A DNA stretch of 64,000 nt from Torymus aiolomorphi (lineage: Eukaryota > Arthropoda > Insecta > Hymenoptera > Torymidae). How positions within the stretch are numbered: the first letter of the stretch is position 1; every line of letters begins with the position of its first letter. Below, piece by piece: positions 11,506 to 23,808 of this stretch. The position numbers were made by a program, and so were the translations under genes. The DNA lies in contig CM070877.1 of assembly GCA_036365515.1 (NCBI GenBank), positions 55,712,475 to 55,776,474 of the forward strand, given 5' to 3'. A model generated the notes under the pieces. The model saw only the letters and a list, made by a program, of their open reading frames with translations, was not told where the DNA came from and searched no databases.

Positions 11506-12559
11506 GTGGTTCCGGTACCGATCGAACAATCGTTCACTAGACTATTTAAAATAAAAGAAATAAAATAACTATTTTTCGAGACGTAACAGTGGTTCCGGTA
11601 CACAGTCGAACGAAAGTTCGTTAGACCAGCTAAATCAAACTTTAAATGTTTTAAAGTAGATAAAATAAGCTCTTGAAAGACGAGGAAAATATTCTTATAT
11701 AAACTAACATAAAATAAGTCCGAGCTTCACATTTTGCAGTAAGTAGTTGGGGCCATTCATTATAGCATGAATTACCAAAACTACTGAAAATAAATGCGTA
11801 CGGCTCGTCGAGTTATTAACAAGTATTCAACAAATGATAAATACGGAAATAAGAATAATTTCTACAAAACAAATGACATTTTTCAAAAATATATTACGCA
11901 AAATACAAATACAGTCTAACACAGATTAGAAAGTTGAAAAATAAAAATATTACAAACGAAAAAAGTTACGACACTACAAGAAGTAATAAAACAAAGAAGT
12001 AAGAAAAATTTTTAACAACAAATTATATAACAAATTATAGCTGAAATAGCAAGTGAAAAGATAAATTTACAGAGTGAAATCAAGATATATTACGCGAAAA
12101 TAGCAGTCTAATACAAGTAAGAAATTGGAAAAAATCAATAATAAAAAGATATAAAAGTAAAACCAAAAGAAAATACTACAATAGATAAAACAAAATATCA
12201 TAAAGACAAATTATAATTACAACAAAATTAAGAACAACGATCACATAAATCGAAAATACAGCACGCGAAAAATAAACATAGAATAATGATCAACGTAGCT
12301 CAAGAAAACGAATAATAATATTAAACAAATTGATCAATTAAATAAAAATTGCATAAATAAACATTACAGTTTAAACAATAAAAGATAAAACACTAAAAAC
12401 TAAGCAAAGGAAAAAATTTATAAAAGTGACAAATAAATAAATAAATTATATTGTGAAATAAACAATTACAAAATATATACAGAAAAATAGTGGAATTAAT
12501 AATAAAAACATATTTTAAAAGATATATTAAGTATAGTATAAACAAAGAAGTAATATGTC
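11506..12559 (+). other. Gypsy-1 leader with two primer-site-like motifs
   Basis: The sequence after the LTR, GTGGTTCCGGTACC, begins with TGG as primer sites do. I could not assign the tRNA. The LTR end plus this motif (TAACAGTGGTTCCGGTA) recurs at 11584-11600. The remaining leader is extremely A-rich and has no gene. Confidence 0.6.
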
Positions 12560-13345
12560 ATGTCAAATCAGAAAGGTATAGAAAATAGGGGAAACGAAGG
12601 GATTATAACCAGACGGACTACTCAAAGAAATCCAGAACTTAAAAAGCAAGTAGATGATATAAATAAACAAACGAACATTTTTGAAAGAAGACCAAAAGTA
12701 CCAAGATCACCTCCAAATACACAATTAAATAGAACTTCATCGGATATCTACATTAACTCAAAAACACAGGAAAATGAGGAAATACTTTCAATTCCATCAA
12801 CTTCAAAAATAGACCATAACGAAATAGATGCACAACATTCAGTCAAAAAACAGAATATTAAAAATCCCACACAAAAACAAGATATATCAAATAAAAATAT
12901 AAATAATCTTTTTATTCCGGAAATAAAACGGGATATATTATCACCAACAAATTTTCATACTCCAAACACACCAAGTCAGAGCCCAGCATTTTTTGAAGAA
13001 TCAATATATGTAGAAAACGGTAGGCAACACGACTACACGGATATAGAAGGATTTTTTAATGAACAAAGTTTGATTTTGGCTAGAGATAATACAAGTAATA
13101 ACGAACAGCCAGAAATTCAAATAAACGAAGATTTAATAAATCTAGAACCGGAAATGGCAAATCAAGCATTAAAATTACTACTTAAAGAAGTTGCAAAGTT
13201 AGTACCGGATTTTGACGGGAAAAATATCCAACTAGAGGAATATATAGAAAAATTAAAACAAGCAAAAAGAATAATATCGAATAATGATGAATCGAACCTA
13301 GTACAGATCCTCAAAATAAAGCTCAAGAAATTTATAAAGCATTAG
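12560..13345 (+). pseudogene. gag: Gypsy-1 Gag, N-terminal part
   Basis: The frame starts at an ATG at 12560. The first ~200 residues are hydrophilic and Asn/Gln/Ser-rich, with no domain. From about residue 195 a capsid-like helical segment begins (MANQALKLLLKEVAKLVPDF). The frame closes at 13345 inside the capsid region. The continuation is seen from about 13330 in the phase of the next entry, so one indel separates the halves. The strong A bias resembles the rest of the element and differs from the BEL copy upstream. Confidence 0.8.
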
Positions 13346-14808
13346 CAAATGTAGAAATTGAAAGTATTGAAACTTTTATTAAAACAATACGTAAAATATA
13401 TCCATCAACGGATAATATACATTCATTATACGGAAACCTAACACAACAAATTCAAAAATCAGATGAAGATGTATTATGTTTTGCAAACAAATTACGAGTA
13501 TTGGGTACACAAATAATAGAATTAAAAAAATTAGAACCTAATGTAAGAGGAGAAATTCTAACAGAATATAAAACTAGATTAAAAACCGACATACTCCGTA
13601 GTTTTAAAAAAGGATTAAAACAAGAAATTAGAATCGAACTCGGAGAATACCAAGACATGGATAACGCAGTACAAAAAGCAATTGGAATAGAATCAAACTT
13701 AAAAAAGCAAAATAGCTTAAGAAATGATACTACAATCATATTGTTTCATTTCGAAACTCCAATTCCAAACACAATTAAACAAGTTTTTTACCAATTATGT
13801 AAGAAAATAAATCACGAAGCATTATTTTGCATGAAAGCATCATGTGTTTATTGCAAAAGTAAGGAGTATGTATCATATCATTGCAGAACAGCTAAGCACG
13901 TAATAAAATTAATATGCAAATTGTGTAGTACGGAAGGCCACTCAATAAATGCGTGTAAGTTAAATAAGATGCAGAGTAATCATTGTCAATACTGCCAAAA
14001 TATGGGGCACGAGGTTACGCAATGTCCTACTATTACAGAATACGAGCTGTGTTGGAGATGTAAGGAAAGAGGACACGATCCGCTTACGTGCAATAATTCG
14101 GTAAGAATTACGGAAGTGTGCGACGCCTGTGGCAGCGCGTTACACACAGCTAAAAATTGCCCGTCAGCATTGTGTAAGAGGTGCAACAACCTCGGGCATT
14201 TAATGAAATACTGCACGATAAACAAAGGAACGATATGGTGCGCGATATGTGCAGATGAAGGTCACGAAACCGCGGATTGCGAGAACGTAAAAGTTTTAAT
14301 TATGCAAAATAGACAACAAAACTCTCAGAATAAAGAAGTTTGTCAATTTTGCGAGATGCCGGGGCACTCAGCAAAAACTTGTAGGAAAATAAGCAATAAC
14401 CAACAAGGTACATTCCGAAGTGACAATTACAATGCCTTAAATAAATCCTATGAACATCGAGATAAAAATAGAAATGCATTTTTCCGAATAAATAACCAGA
14501 ACAGCAATCATTTTTCAAGGAATTCAAACAGTAATTATCGGGAGAACTTTAATACACAAAGTATAAAATGCGAATATTGTAATTTCACCGGGCATACATT
14601 GGAAGATTGTAGAAAATTAAAAAATCTGACGGCACAAATTAAATGCTCTTTTTGCAATAAAAATGGACATCAAATAAACAATTGCCATGAAATCAAGATG
14701 CTACAAAATAAATTAGATAAATTTTGTAAAATTTGTAAAAACACGAATCACACAACTGAGGAATGTGCGTCACGATCAGTACTTAATCAACAAACTTCGG
14801 AAAACTAA
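13330..14808 (+). pseudogene. gag: Gypsy-1 Gag, capsid end and ten-knuckle nucleocapsid
   Basis: The open frame gives the C-terminal capsid (QEIRIELGEYQDMDNAVQKA) and then a long cysteine-rich region. Between 13915 and 14766 I count ten intact CX2CX4HX4C knuckles, for example CKLCSTEGHSINAC, CWRCKERGHDPLTC and CKICKNTNHTTEEC. Two degenerate knuckles precede them, each with a key Cys or His replaced. The array is split by a basic Asn/Arg-rich spacer at about 14400-14560. Gypsy nucleocapsids usually have one to three knuckles. Knuckles bind the genomic RNA during packaging. A host CCHC protein is excluded by the context inside gag-pol. Confidence 0.88.
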
Positions 14809-15410
14809 CAAATTCTTCTGGAAATGAGTGGACTAGAAGGATTAACAGAAAACCACTCAAAGATAGCGCAGATATTAAAGTAGGTACATTTAATAGTGAT
14901 GGTATCACCATCGGAGGGAAAGACACGGACATCGCTTTATTGAGTACAAAGAATTTAAAGAATATTACGGAAAACATGGAGAAAAATAAGGCAATAAATA
15001 GATCAGAAATTATAAATAATAACGAAATAAATTTAAGTGATTTTGAAATAAATAGTATTAAAAATGAAAAAACACAAGAAAGAATAGCAGCAACCAAAAT
15101 TGCAATGTATTTTCTGAAATTAGAAAACTCACTGCAGTATATCGAAATAGAAAACCACTACACACATAAAAAATGTAATTTACTTGTAGATAGTGGGGCT
15201 CAGTTAAATATTATCAAGGGAAATCAGATACCTTCTAATATAATTTTAGAAAATAGGAAAATTCATTTATCTGGTATTACAGATAAAACAATTGAAACAT
15301 TAGGAGTATTTAAAATGAATATAAATGGACTGAATATTGATTTCCATGTAGCACCACCCAATTTTTTATTTACCTTACGACGGGATTTTAGGAATCAAAA
15401 TTCTTACTGA
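14809..15410 (+). pseudogene. pol: Gypsy-1 protease
   Basis: In frame 3 a retropepsin active site is visible at 15189-15200 (DSGA within CNLLVDSGAQLNIIK), followed by a flap-like stretch. The frame closes at 15408-15410. The conserved GILGIKIL end of the fold is one phase away from about 15376, so a single indel breaks the gene. The protease would mature the Gag-Pol polyprotein. Confidence 0.85.
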
Positions 15411-16115
15411 ACAAAAATTAAGACTAGATGAGGGCTATTTACAAATAAATCATAATAAGATCAAACTGAAAGCAGCCCATAAATTAAATCATAATCTTAA
15501 TACAGTAACTGAAAAGCCACAAAAAACGGATAAAGAATTAAAATCAAGAATGACAATAGAACAGAAGGAAGTTTTAAAGAAAATGTTAGAAAATACTGAC
15601 GAAAAACAAAGCTTAATACCCATAATTCATGAAAATTGCGAACAAGTAATACAAATAAACGAAAAAACTGAAAATTTTCAAATTGAGGATGAAATGGAGA
15701 AATCATCTTGTTTAATATCTTATGAACCTGAGTTAATCAATAAAAATGAAGTAAATATAAATTCAGAAATAACATTATATGATGACGTTATGAAAATTTT
15801 AAATACAATTCCAATATTAAATGCAGAAGAAAAGGATTTACAAAAAAAATGTTAAATGAAATTCTACCAGAAAATATAAATGATTTACATTATGAGGAAC
15901 TTTTGGAAAATGACGAAAATAATATTAAGTCATTAATAAATAATATTAATATTGCTTTTGAAAATAATGACCAAGCAATCGATTTTGAGGAAATCGAATC
16001 AACAGATTATAAACAATTTTTGACAATAATGAATAAAAAGATTGAAGTAGATTTAGAAGATTATAATAAACTCTATGGAAATGAAAAGAATATAGCTTTA
16101 TATCTTATGAAATAG
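15376..16115 (+). pseudogene. pol: Gypsy-1 linker between protease and reverse transcriptase
   Basis: This Glu/Asn/Ile-rich hydrophilic segment shows no catalytic motif. It is carried in two phases: 15376-15855, then 15849-16115. The first shift falls at an A-run (15842-15849), a likely slippage site. A second phase change near 16100 leads into the reverse transcriptase frame. The segment is long for a Gypsy protease-RT linker. Confidence 0.6.
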
Positions 16116-17239
16116 ACAATTTACCTGAAGGTTTTCAGATAACGGAAAACTTTAACATAGATGAAAATGAAATTTTAAATTTGGGATCAATAAATTTTAT
16201 AGGAAAAAATGAGTCAGTACAAGATTTTAAAGAATATAATAGAGAAGAAAGATTATTAGAAAAAATATGTTACGAAAACTTGCCTGAAAATAGTAAAACA
16301 ATGATTAAGGATCTAGTATTGAATAATAAGGATATATTTTGGCTAGAGGGAGATAGTTTAGGATCATGTAATGTAGAACAACATGAAATAAATTTAACAG
16401 ATGATAAACCCGTATACGTAAAGCAATTTCCTTTACCTCATAAATTAAAAGAAATCGCGATAGAGGAAACTCAAAAATTAATAACAAATGACTTAGTTCG
16501 AAACTCAAAAAGTGCTTTTAAAGCTCCAGCATGGATTGTAGCAAAAAAACAGTTAGCAGACCGAAAAAAACGATGGCGTTTAGTAATAGATTACAGAAAA
16601 CTAAACGAAAAGACAATTGCAGATCCATATTTACTCCCAAACATTACAGAAATATTCGATCAATTGGGGAAAACTAAGTTTTATCACGTTATAGATTTAA
16701 AGCCGGGATTTCACCAAATTCCTATGAAACCAAGTGATATACATAAAACTGCATTTAGCATCAATCCATTGGGACGTTTTGAATTTCGAGTATTACCTTT
16801 CGGATTGAGAAACTCATCGCGTACATTTCAAAGAGTTTTAAATACAGTCTTAGGCGATTTAATCGGTAAGATATGCTTCGTATTCATCGACGATATAATT
16901 ATTTTTGGCGAAACTATGACAGAAGCCAACGAAAGATTCAATACAGTTGCACAAAAATTACGAGAAGCGAATTTAACATTAGAACCAGAAAAATGTCAAT
17001 TTTTAAAAAAAGAAGTATGTTATTTAGGTCACATTATTAGTGAACACGGAATAAAACCTGATCCAAAGAAAATAGAAGCAGTAAAGAAATTTCCTACACC
17101 GAAAAATGTTAAAAATATTAGAGAGTTTCTAGGGCTTTCAGGTTACTATAGAAGATTTATAAAAAATTACGCAAAAGTAACAAAACCCTTAAATATATTG
17201 CTAGAAAAAGACGTGAAGTTTCATTGGGAAAAAGACTAA
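16106..17239 (+). pseudogene. pol: Gypsy-1 reverse transcriptase
   Basis: The domain is complete, from KQFPLPHKLKEIA through WRLVIDYRKLNEKT, FYHVIDLKPGFHQIPM and LPFGLRNSSRTFQRVLN to the catalytic box FIDD at 16883-16894. The thumb region with FLGLSGYYRRFIKNYAKVTKPL follows. FIDD in place of YxDD is a tolerated variant in some Gypsy elements; I have not verified it for this lineage. One in-frame TAA (17237-17239) interrupts the frame between RT and RNase H, and the frame continues unchanged afterwards. Confidence 0.93.
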
Positions 17240-19369
17240 CAAAAAGCCTTTGAGAAAATTAAACAATTATTATGCACAGCACCAATCTTAAAATATCCAC
17301 GTTTTGATGAACCATTCATTATTACAACAGATGCTTCGAATTCTGCTTTAGGTGCAGTTCTGTCACAAGGAAAAATTGGCAAAGACCCAGCGATAGCTTA
17401 CGCATCACGAAGAAGTCTGCATAAAGCGGAAACTAAATATCACACCTATGAAAAGGAAACATTGGCAATAATGTTTGCCATAAAAACGTTTAAAAATTAC
17501 ATATATGGAAACAAATTCACAATAGTTACTGATCACAAACCGCTGTTATGGTTAAGATCAGCTGATAATAATACAAGAGTCCAAAAATGGAGACTAAAAC
17601 TATCAGATTATGAATTTGATATCGTATACAAACCAGGAAAACAGAACGCAAATGCAGATTCTGTATCTAGGAATCCAGTAGAGATATTTGTTATTACCAG
17701 AGCACAAAATAAGAAAATATTAAATAAAAATAACGAACAACCTAGAATTCTTAGTAACGATGACAAAATCAAAGTAATGAATGAAGATAGACAGAAAATT
17801 AAAGGAAAAAGGGGCAGACCTAGGAAAAATGACAAAAAAATGACTACGGGTAGAAAAGAAGAGAAAATTGAGGAAAACAAAGAAAATATACCGGAAATTA
17901 ATAATATCATTTATTCTAAAAATTCTATACAATTTAGAAACGATAATATTGTTCATTTAATAAATTTAAAAGGAAAATCATTAGATAAAAATACTGAATT
18001 ATTAATCAAAAGTAAAAACATAAAACCAAAACTATCACTTACAAAAGATAGTATAGATATAATAAATATACAGAATAAAAAACTATTTATGTTATACATA
18101 GATACGTCCGTATCATGTAAATTAATAAAAGAAAATTTAGCGAAATTATTTAATCAATTAAAAGAATTATTAATTACTAAGAATATATGTATTTATAGTA
18201 TTTCTAGGGATATAGAAATTTTAAATATAAGTTGGTTAGAAATAGAGGAAGTATTAGAAGAAATATTTAGCAATACAAATATAAAGGTAATAATATGTTT
18301 AAATAATATTGAATATGTAAAAATTGAAGACAGGGATAAAATTTTTAATATGTATCACTCCTCTATGATAGGAGGACATTCAGGTGTAAATAGAACATAT
18401 AATAGACTTAAGGAAAAATATTTTTGGGAAAACTTAAAATCAGACATCCAAAATAGAATAAAAAAATGCGAAGATTGTCAAAGAAATAAATTAAAGCGGA
18501 AAAACACTAAACAACCAATGATTATCACAGATACACCGGGGAAAACATTCGGTAAAATCGCAATAGATATTGTAGGACCATTTAACATTACTAAAAATAA
18601 TAATAAATATATTTTATCTATACAGGATCAATTATCAAAATTTGTAATTTTAGTATGTTTGAAAGATCAAACATCAGAATCGGTTTCAGATGCTTTTATA
18701 AAAAGATTTATATGTATATTTGGATGTCCAGAGATAGTACTAACCGATAGAGGGGCAAATTTCACGAGTAAAATAATGAAACAGATAGCTAAAAGGTTTA
18801 AATTTGATAACATTGAAACTACAGCTTTCTCACTGCAATCTAATGGTTCATTAGAAAGACCACACCACCCGTTGTGTGAATATTTAAAAAATTTTTCTAC
18901 AAAGAAATATGAATGGGATGAACTATTAGATTTTGCACAATTTCATTATAATACTAGTGTACATACTAGCGATCAATTCACACCATATGAACTAGTTTTT
19001 GCCTGTCCTGCTAGAATTCCGTCTAGCGAACCAGTAAAAAAATCAGAATTATTACCGACCTATAATGGATATTTAGAAAAACTGATTAATAATATGAGAG
19101 AAATTGCCTTAATAGCAAAACAAAAATTAATAATGTCAAAAGAAAAATCAAAGATATACTATGACAGATTTATTAACCCAAGAGAATTTAAAATGGGAGA
19201 TAAAGTATGGTTGATCAAAGAACCTAAACCAGGAAAACTTGAAAAAGATCACTATCCAGGCCCTTTTGAAATTTTAAAAGTAAACGAAAATAATAGCATT
19301 GTTATAGATTACAAGGGAAAGGCAGTGCATGCAAATAAATTAAGCCTTGTTAATAATAAAAAATATTAA
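17240..19369 (+). pseudogene. pol: Gypsy-1 RNase H, spacer and integrase
   Basis: Same frame as the RT. RNase H runs from about 17280 (FIITTDASNSALGAVLSQG) through YEKETLAIMFAIKTFKNYIYG to VTDHKPLLWL. About 220 residues of Lys/Asn/Ile-rich spacer follow, with an AT-hook-like KRGRPRK. The integrase zinc-binding domain is GGHSGVNRTYNRLKEKYFW...CEDCQ. In the catalytic core the triad is intact: IAIDIVGP near 18567, LTDRGANF with Asp at 18746-18748, and Glu at 18854-18856 (GSLERPH). A C-terminal GDKVWL...PGPFEIL module precedes the stop. No ATG is required because it is polyprotein. Without the upstream TAA and indels it would be functional-looking. Confidence 0.92.
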
Positions 19370-20250
19370 CATAACATTTTTGTTTTAAAATATGGATAAC
19401 ATACTCAATATTAACATCTATCATAATCTCTTCTTATTTTTCCAAATTTAATACAGCAATAGAGAAGTATAATTGCAGCTGAACTTTTCCATTTGAAGCA
19501 AAACCATCCTACTTCTAGGTCAACTAACCCTAAGGTGATCCAGATTTTACCAAATATACAATTTAGAATTATAACCACTTATCCATTTGTCTACAATTGT
19601 TCGTATCAACTTGTGAGAATTTTGAGAAAAGCAACTATATTTCCTAAGAAAGTTAATAATTTTATAAAAATGTGATCGGAATAATATAAGTTTGAATAAT
19701 GAAATTCTAAGAATTTTTTTTACGAAGAAAGCAAAAAAATTCATACATGAAAGATTTTAAAAGTAATGCTACGACTAACAATAACATCGTTGACAATTAA
19801 AAAAAAACATATATTGTTCTTTTCTTTTTTAACAACAACAACAAAAATATTGCGATTACATATTAAAATACCTCAGTGAAACAAGCAAACGTTTTATTTG
19901 TAAAAATTATGTGTTATTAAATAATAGAAATATTTAATTAATTATTTAGTCACAAAATAGAAAACATTTCAGGGATCAATTTAATAACTTATTATTCTAT
20001 CTATAGCTTTGAATAAGAAATTATAGAACTAATCCAAAGGAAAAAGAAAATAAAACTATTCCTAAACCTTGCAACCCTAACAAACATAGATAAAAATAAT
20101 TTGACTGTAATTTTATGCAAAATTAAGCTGTATTTGCCTTCAGAAAATTGTTCGCACTTATAAGAACAAAAGGAAGAAATCAGGTAGCTATACTCACATT
20201 GCTAAGATTAAATCGAATATAATGTATTGGAAGTGATCAGTTTCATCATA

Positions 20251-21543
20251 CGAGGGTCATTTGATAAGTACCTAGCCTACAAATAAAAACACCAAAATTT
20301 TACAAAAAATAAAATTTATTTTTCAATGTAGTCTCCTTTTAGTTGAATACACTTGGTCCAGCGGTGTTCCAATTTTTTTAACCCCGTTGAAAAAAATGTT
20401 TTCTCTTGGTTTGCAAAATAGGCCTCCGTGGCGGCGATTATTTCGTTATTGGAGTGGAATCTCTTCCCAGCGAGCGAATTTTTTAGGTTCGGAAACAAAA
20501 AAAAGTCGCACGGAGCCAAATCTGGAGAATACGGTGGATGGGGCAGCAGTTCGTAGCGTAATTCGACCAATTTAGCCGTGGCGAGTGCAGAAGTGTGAGC
20601 CGGTGCATTATCGTGGTGGAAAAGCACTTTCTTTTTAGACAAATGGGGCCGTTTTTCTTCAACACGGCGTCAAATCGGCTCAATAGTTCGGCGTAGTACT
20701 GTCCTGTGACCGTTTTGCCCTTCTCCAGATAGTCAATAAAAATCACACCTTGAGAATCCCAGAAAACAGTGGCCATCACCTTTCTGGCCGACGAGACCGT
20801 CTTCGCCTTCTTCGGAGCAGGTTCACCGGGTAAGGTCCACTGTTTTGACTGCTCCTTGGTCTCTGGAGTGTAGTAGTGAATCCATGTTTCGTCGACGGTC
20901 ACGTAACGACGCAAAAACTCTTTTGGATTGCGATTAAACAGCTCCAAACACTGCTCTGAACTGGTCACACGGATGCGCTTGTTGTCTGCAGTCAGCAAAC
21001 GCGGCATCCACCTTGCTGATAGCTTCCTCATGCCTAAAATCTCATGTAGGATATGCCACACGCGTTCTTCTGAGATGCCTACTATCGCAGCTATCTCGTG
21101 CACCTTTAATCGGCGGTCTGACAAAACGATATCGTGTATTTTTGTCACGTTCTCCTCCGTAGTGGCTGTTTTCGGAGCACCTGGGCGTGGATCATCAAAA
21201 ACCGACGTACGACCACGTTGAAACTCGTTATACCAAAATTTAACGGTCGCCATCGAAGGAGAAGCATCCCCATACACTGCATCCAAGCGTTCTTTAATTT
21301 CACTGCGCGATTTCCCTTCCAAAAACAAGAATCGAATCACCGACCGATATTGTTCTTTCTCCATTTTTTCAAAAATCAACGGATACATTTGCTTTCATAC
21401 GCTCTCAAAAATAAACTACAACTCCGATCCGGCTGAAATTTCGTCTGTAACCGTTTACAGGAAGATACTGCACTGTAGTGTATTTCTGGTGCGATAGTGG
21501 CACCATCTGGCGGTGAGGCTAGGTACTTGTCAAATGACCCTCG
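20251..21543 (-). mobile_element. mariner transposon nested in Gypsy-1
   Basis: A 1293-bp element is flanked by TA (20249-20250 and 21544-21545). Its 27-bp terminal inverted repeats start CGAGGGTCATTTGA and carry one mismatch. Size, TA target and terminal repeats are those of classical mariner. It is much better preserved than its host retrotransposon, so it inserted later. Confidence 0.96.
20316..21388 (-). pseudogene. mariner transposase, one frameshift
   Basis: The protein begins at a Met near 21388 or at the second Met (MEKEQYRSVIRF) at about 21364. It has a paired helix-turn-helix DNA-binding region (residues about 1-110, with the linker RGRTSVFDDPRPGAP) and a DD34D catalytic domain. 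The Asp codons are at 20891-20893 (VTVDETWIHYY), 20610-20612 (HHDNAPAH) and 20505-20507 (PDLAPCD). The last two are 34 residues apart. The first two are not separated by a whole number of codons: a 1-nt deletion in the G-run near 20644-20648 breaks the frame. The rest is open to the stop at 20316. It is a near-intact transposase. Confidence 0.95.
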
Positions 21544-22656
21544 TATACTGACATGATCATCCTACAAGATACACTATTCGGCACGGTATTGAGTAAAGCA
21601 ATTTTCTAATCTAACGCACTGCATACTCTCTAATGCAAATATGTGAATGCTACTCATGCCAGAAAAAATCTTGAGTTCTAAAATGAACATTGAAATGGCT
21701 GAAAATTTCCAGGAAAAAAAAGCAATACAATGATGCATAAGAGCAATAACAAGTCAAAATTAACAAAAATCACTCCGTCCTATTAACCTTCCTTTTTATC
21801 AAAAATACTTACCAATATAATTAAATTTTTCTTTTGGAAATAATTATAATTTTTCTCAGTATACGGTTGAAAAATATTTTTTTTATAATGATAATATCAA
21901 AAACCCTTTAATGTTATTCTACTTAAACAAAGAGGAAAAAATAATATATCTTTTCCCAAATATCTCAGCAGAAAGGGAAGTGAATTTTTTTTTATTTTTT
22001 TTTTTGTAAATAGAGCAAAACAACAAAATTATTAAACATTAACGATAATAAAATAATTTAATTAATATCAAGATGTATGTTCCTACACAAATTGTAATGC
22101 ATAACGTATGCTATATTTATTACGTAACGTTTTATTAATTCATGTTATTTTTACACCGAAGGTTTTTGTAATTTATTTATAATTTAATTAAGAATTTATT
22201 GTAAAAGTATTTTCTTAAAAGTGAATGATATTAAATCATAGATTTAGTGTAAGTTTGATAATAATACATTATGTGCTGAATTATCACATAACGAAGTAAG
22301 AATACCCGTTTATTCCATAGTAATCCGCACCGCCATTTGAACGCTAGGAAAAATCGGCATTCAACATGCAATACAAAGTAAAACCGTAGGTTAAGTGTAG
22401 TCTAGTGTTAGGAACAAAATAAATGATTTACTTTATAGAAATTTATAGACGATACGAAATTTTGTTTAAATTTATTGAATTTTTATTATTGTTTTTGTTA
22501 TTGTTCATATATATGAATTTTTTTTATGCATTTAATGATATGAATTTTTATTATTATTATTTGAATTGTTAGTATTATTGAACCTTTCGTAACAAGAAAT
22601 TACTGATGGTTCAACTGTTCCTATAATTGTTGAATCTCTACGATATTCAACAGTCT

Positions 22657-22667
22657 AAGGGGGAAGG
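22657..22667 (+). other. Gypsy-1 polypurine tract
   Basis: AAGGGGGAAGG ends exactly at the base before TGTTACG of the 3' LTR. Variants of it recur at 10360-10370, 10696-10706 and 22995-23005, at the end of each LTR subrepeat. Confidence 0.9.
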
Positions 22668-23804
22668 TGTTACGTCCGTGACGTATCCCTATAAATTACA
22701 TTTGATATTCATATTCTCATCAGTAATTTCTTGATCCACAAAATTATGTGATTGCAAATTTATGGACACCCACGTATCAACTAGCATAGAGGAAAAAATT
22801 GCAACACAGGGAAATTGTAAACATCCTTCGACGAAATGAACCACAATTTTAAACGAACCATATTGAAATTATTTAAAAATTTCTCAAAACATTTTATGAA
22901 AGACGTTGTTGTAAATTTGAAATTATTGTAACAGAAAATTACTGATGGCTAAGTATTATTATACTTGTTGAATCTCTACGATATTCGACAATCTAAGGGG
23001 GAAAGTGTTACGTCTGTGACATATTTCTAAATTCAATTTAACAATGCATATTTATCACCAGTAATTTTCTGACATACAAATGTCGTATATGTCGTATATG
23101 TTTAATGACGTTATTAAATCTGAATATTCATTTCTTTGACCCACAAAACGATGCGAGTGCGAATTTTAACAGTACAGCAATTTCGGCTACGCAACAGCCA
23201 GCGTGACGTAGCGAGCCACTGACCTTGTGAAACCAACCGCTCATCGCAACTTTATTTAGAATCAGTACTTTTAAATGTGAAATCGAAATGATGATATTTA
23301 AATGTTTACTAAATTTGTTTAAAAAGAGGATTTTGACTCAGCGTCAAAATCATCTTTAACCCAAATTAACCGCTTAATAAATACGGCGACTCTCAATACA
23401 CAAATTAGTAATCGTGCAAAAGTCGCGAACTCCGTACAACTCCAGTCGACAAAAGGAGTAGCGAATATTTTATACGGGTCAAATACCTTACATTCAATTA
23501 CGAAGAGAATTTCTTATATCAATAATTTCAATAACATATCGGTATTAATTAATCGCGCATACTACGCATCTATTTATCCATCAATCGAACCAATCAAATA
23601 TAATTAGTTGTAAAGCACTAGCGATTTTGTATAAATTCATTGTAAAAGTTCATTTATTTAATTGTTAAATAATTAGAAGTGAAATTGATTGAAACTGCAG
23701 CAGTGTATTTATTTCTAAACCCTCATCAGGAAAAAGGTAAATAAGCCAAAATATAACTAACAATCAAATATAAGAGTAGATTCCTCGACACTCAAGACTT
23801 AACA
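22668..23804 (+). repeat. Gypsy-1 3' LTR with one extra subrepeat
   Basis: It has one 338-bp subrepeat (22668-23005) and a 799-bp core (23006-23804). The core length equals that of the 5' LTR. Substitutions between cores are scattered and few by eye. The core here carries a short local change (repeated GTCGTATAT near 23090). Confidence 0.9.
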
Positions 23805-23808
23805 CTCT

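Larger units (their letters stand above)
19370..22667 (+). other. Gypsy-1 3' untranslated region
   Basis: About 2.0 kb of AT-rich DNA (excluding the mariner) lies between integrase and the 3' LTR. I found no envelope frame, signal peptide or other coding signal. The last ~80 bp (22590-22667) are repeated at the end of each LTR subrepeat. Confidence 0.65.
10034..23804 (+). mobile_element. Gypsy (Ty3-type) LTR retrotransposon, Gypsy-1
   Basis: The element begins TGTTACG at 10034, ends TTAACA at 23804, and is flanked by CTCT at 10030-10033 and 23805-23808, a 4-bp target duplication typical of Gypsy. It spans 13.8 kb including a nested 1.3-kb mariner. Internal order is gag with a zinc-knuckle array, protease, reverse transcriptase, RNase H, integrase. 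No envelope-like frame follows integrase. The coding region has about four frameshifts and one in-frame stop. The LTRs differ in length (1472 and 1137 bp) because of a subrepeat copy-number change. Confidence 0.93.

Noticed and set aside
19370..20250. Possible envelope gene after the Gypsy-1 integrase
   Set aside because: No open frame with signal peptide, transmembrane segment or cysteine pattern was found.
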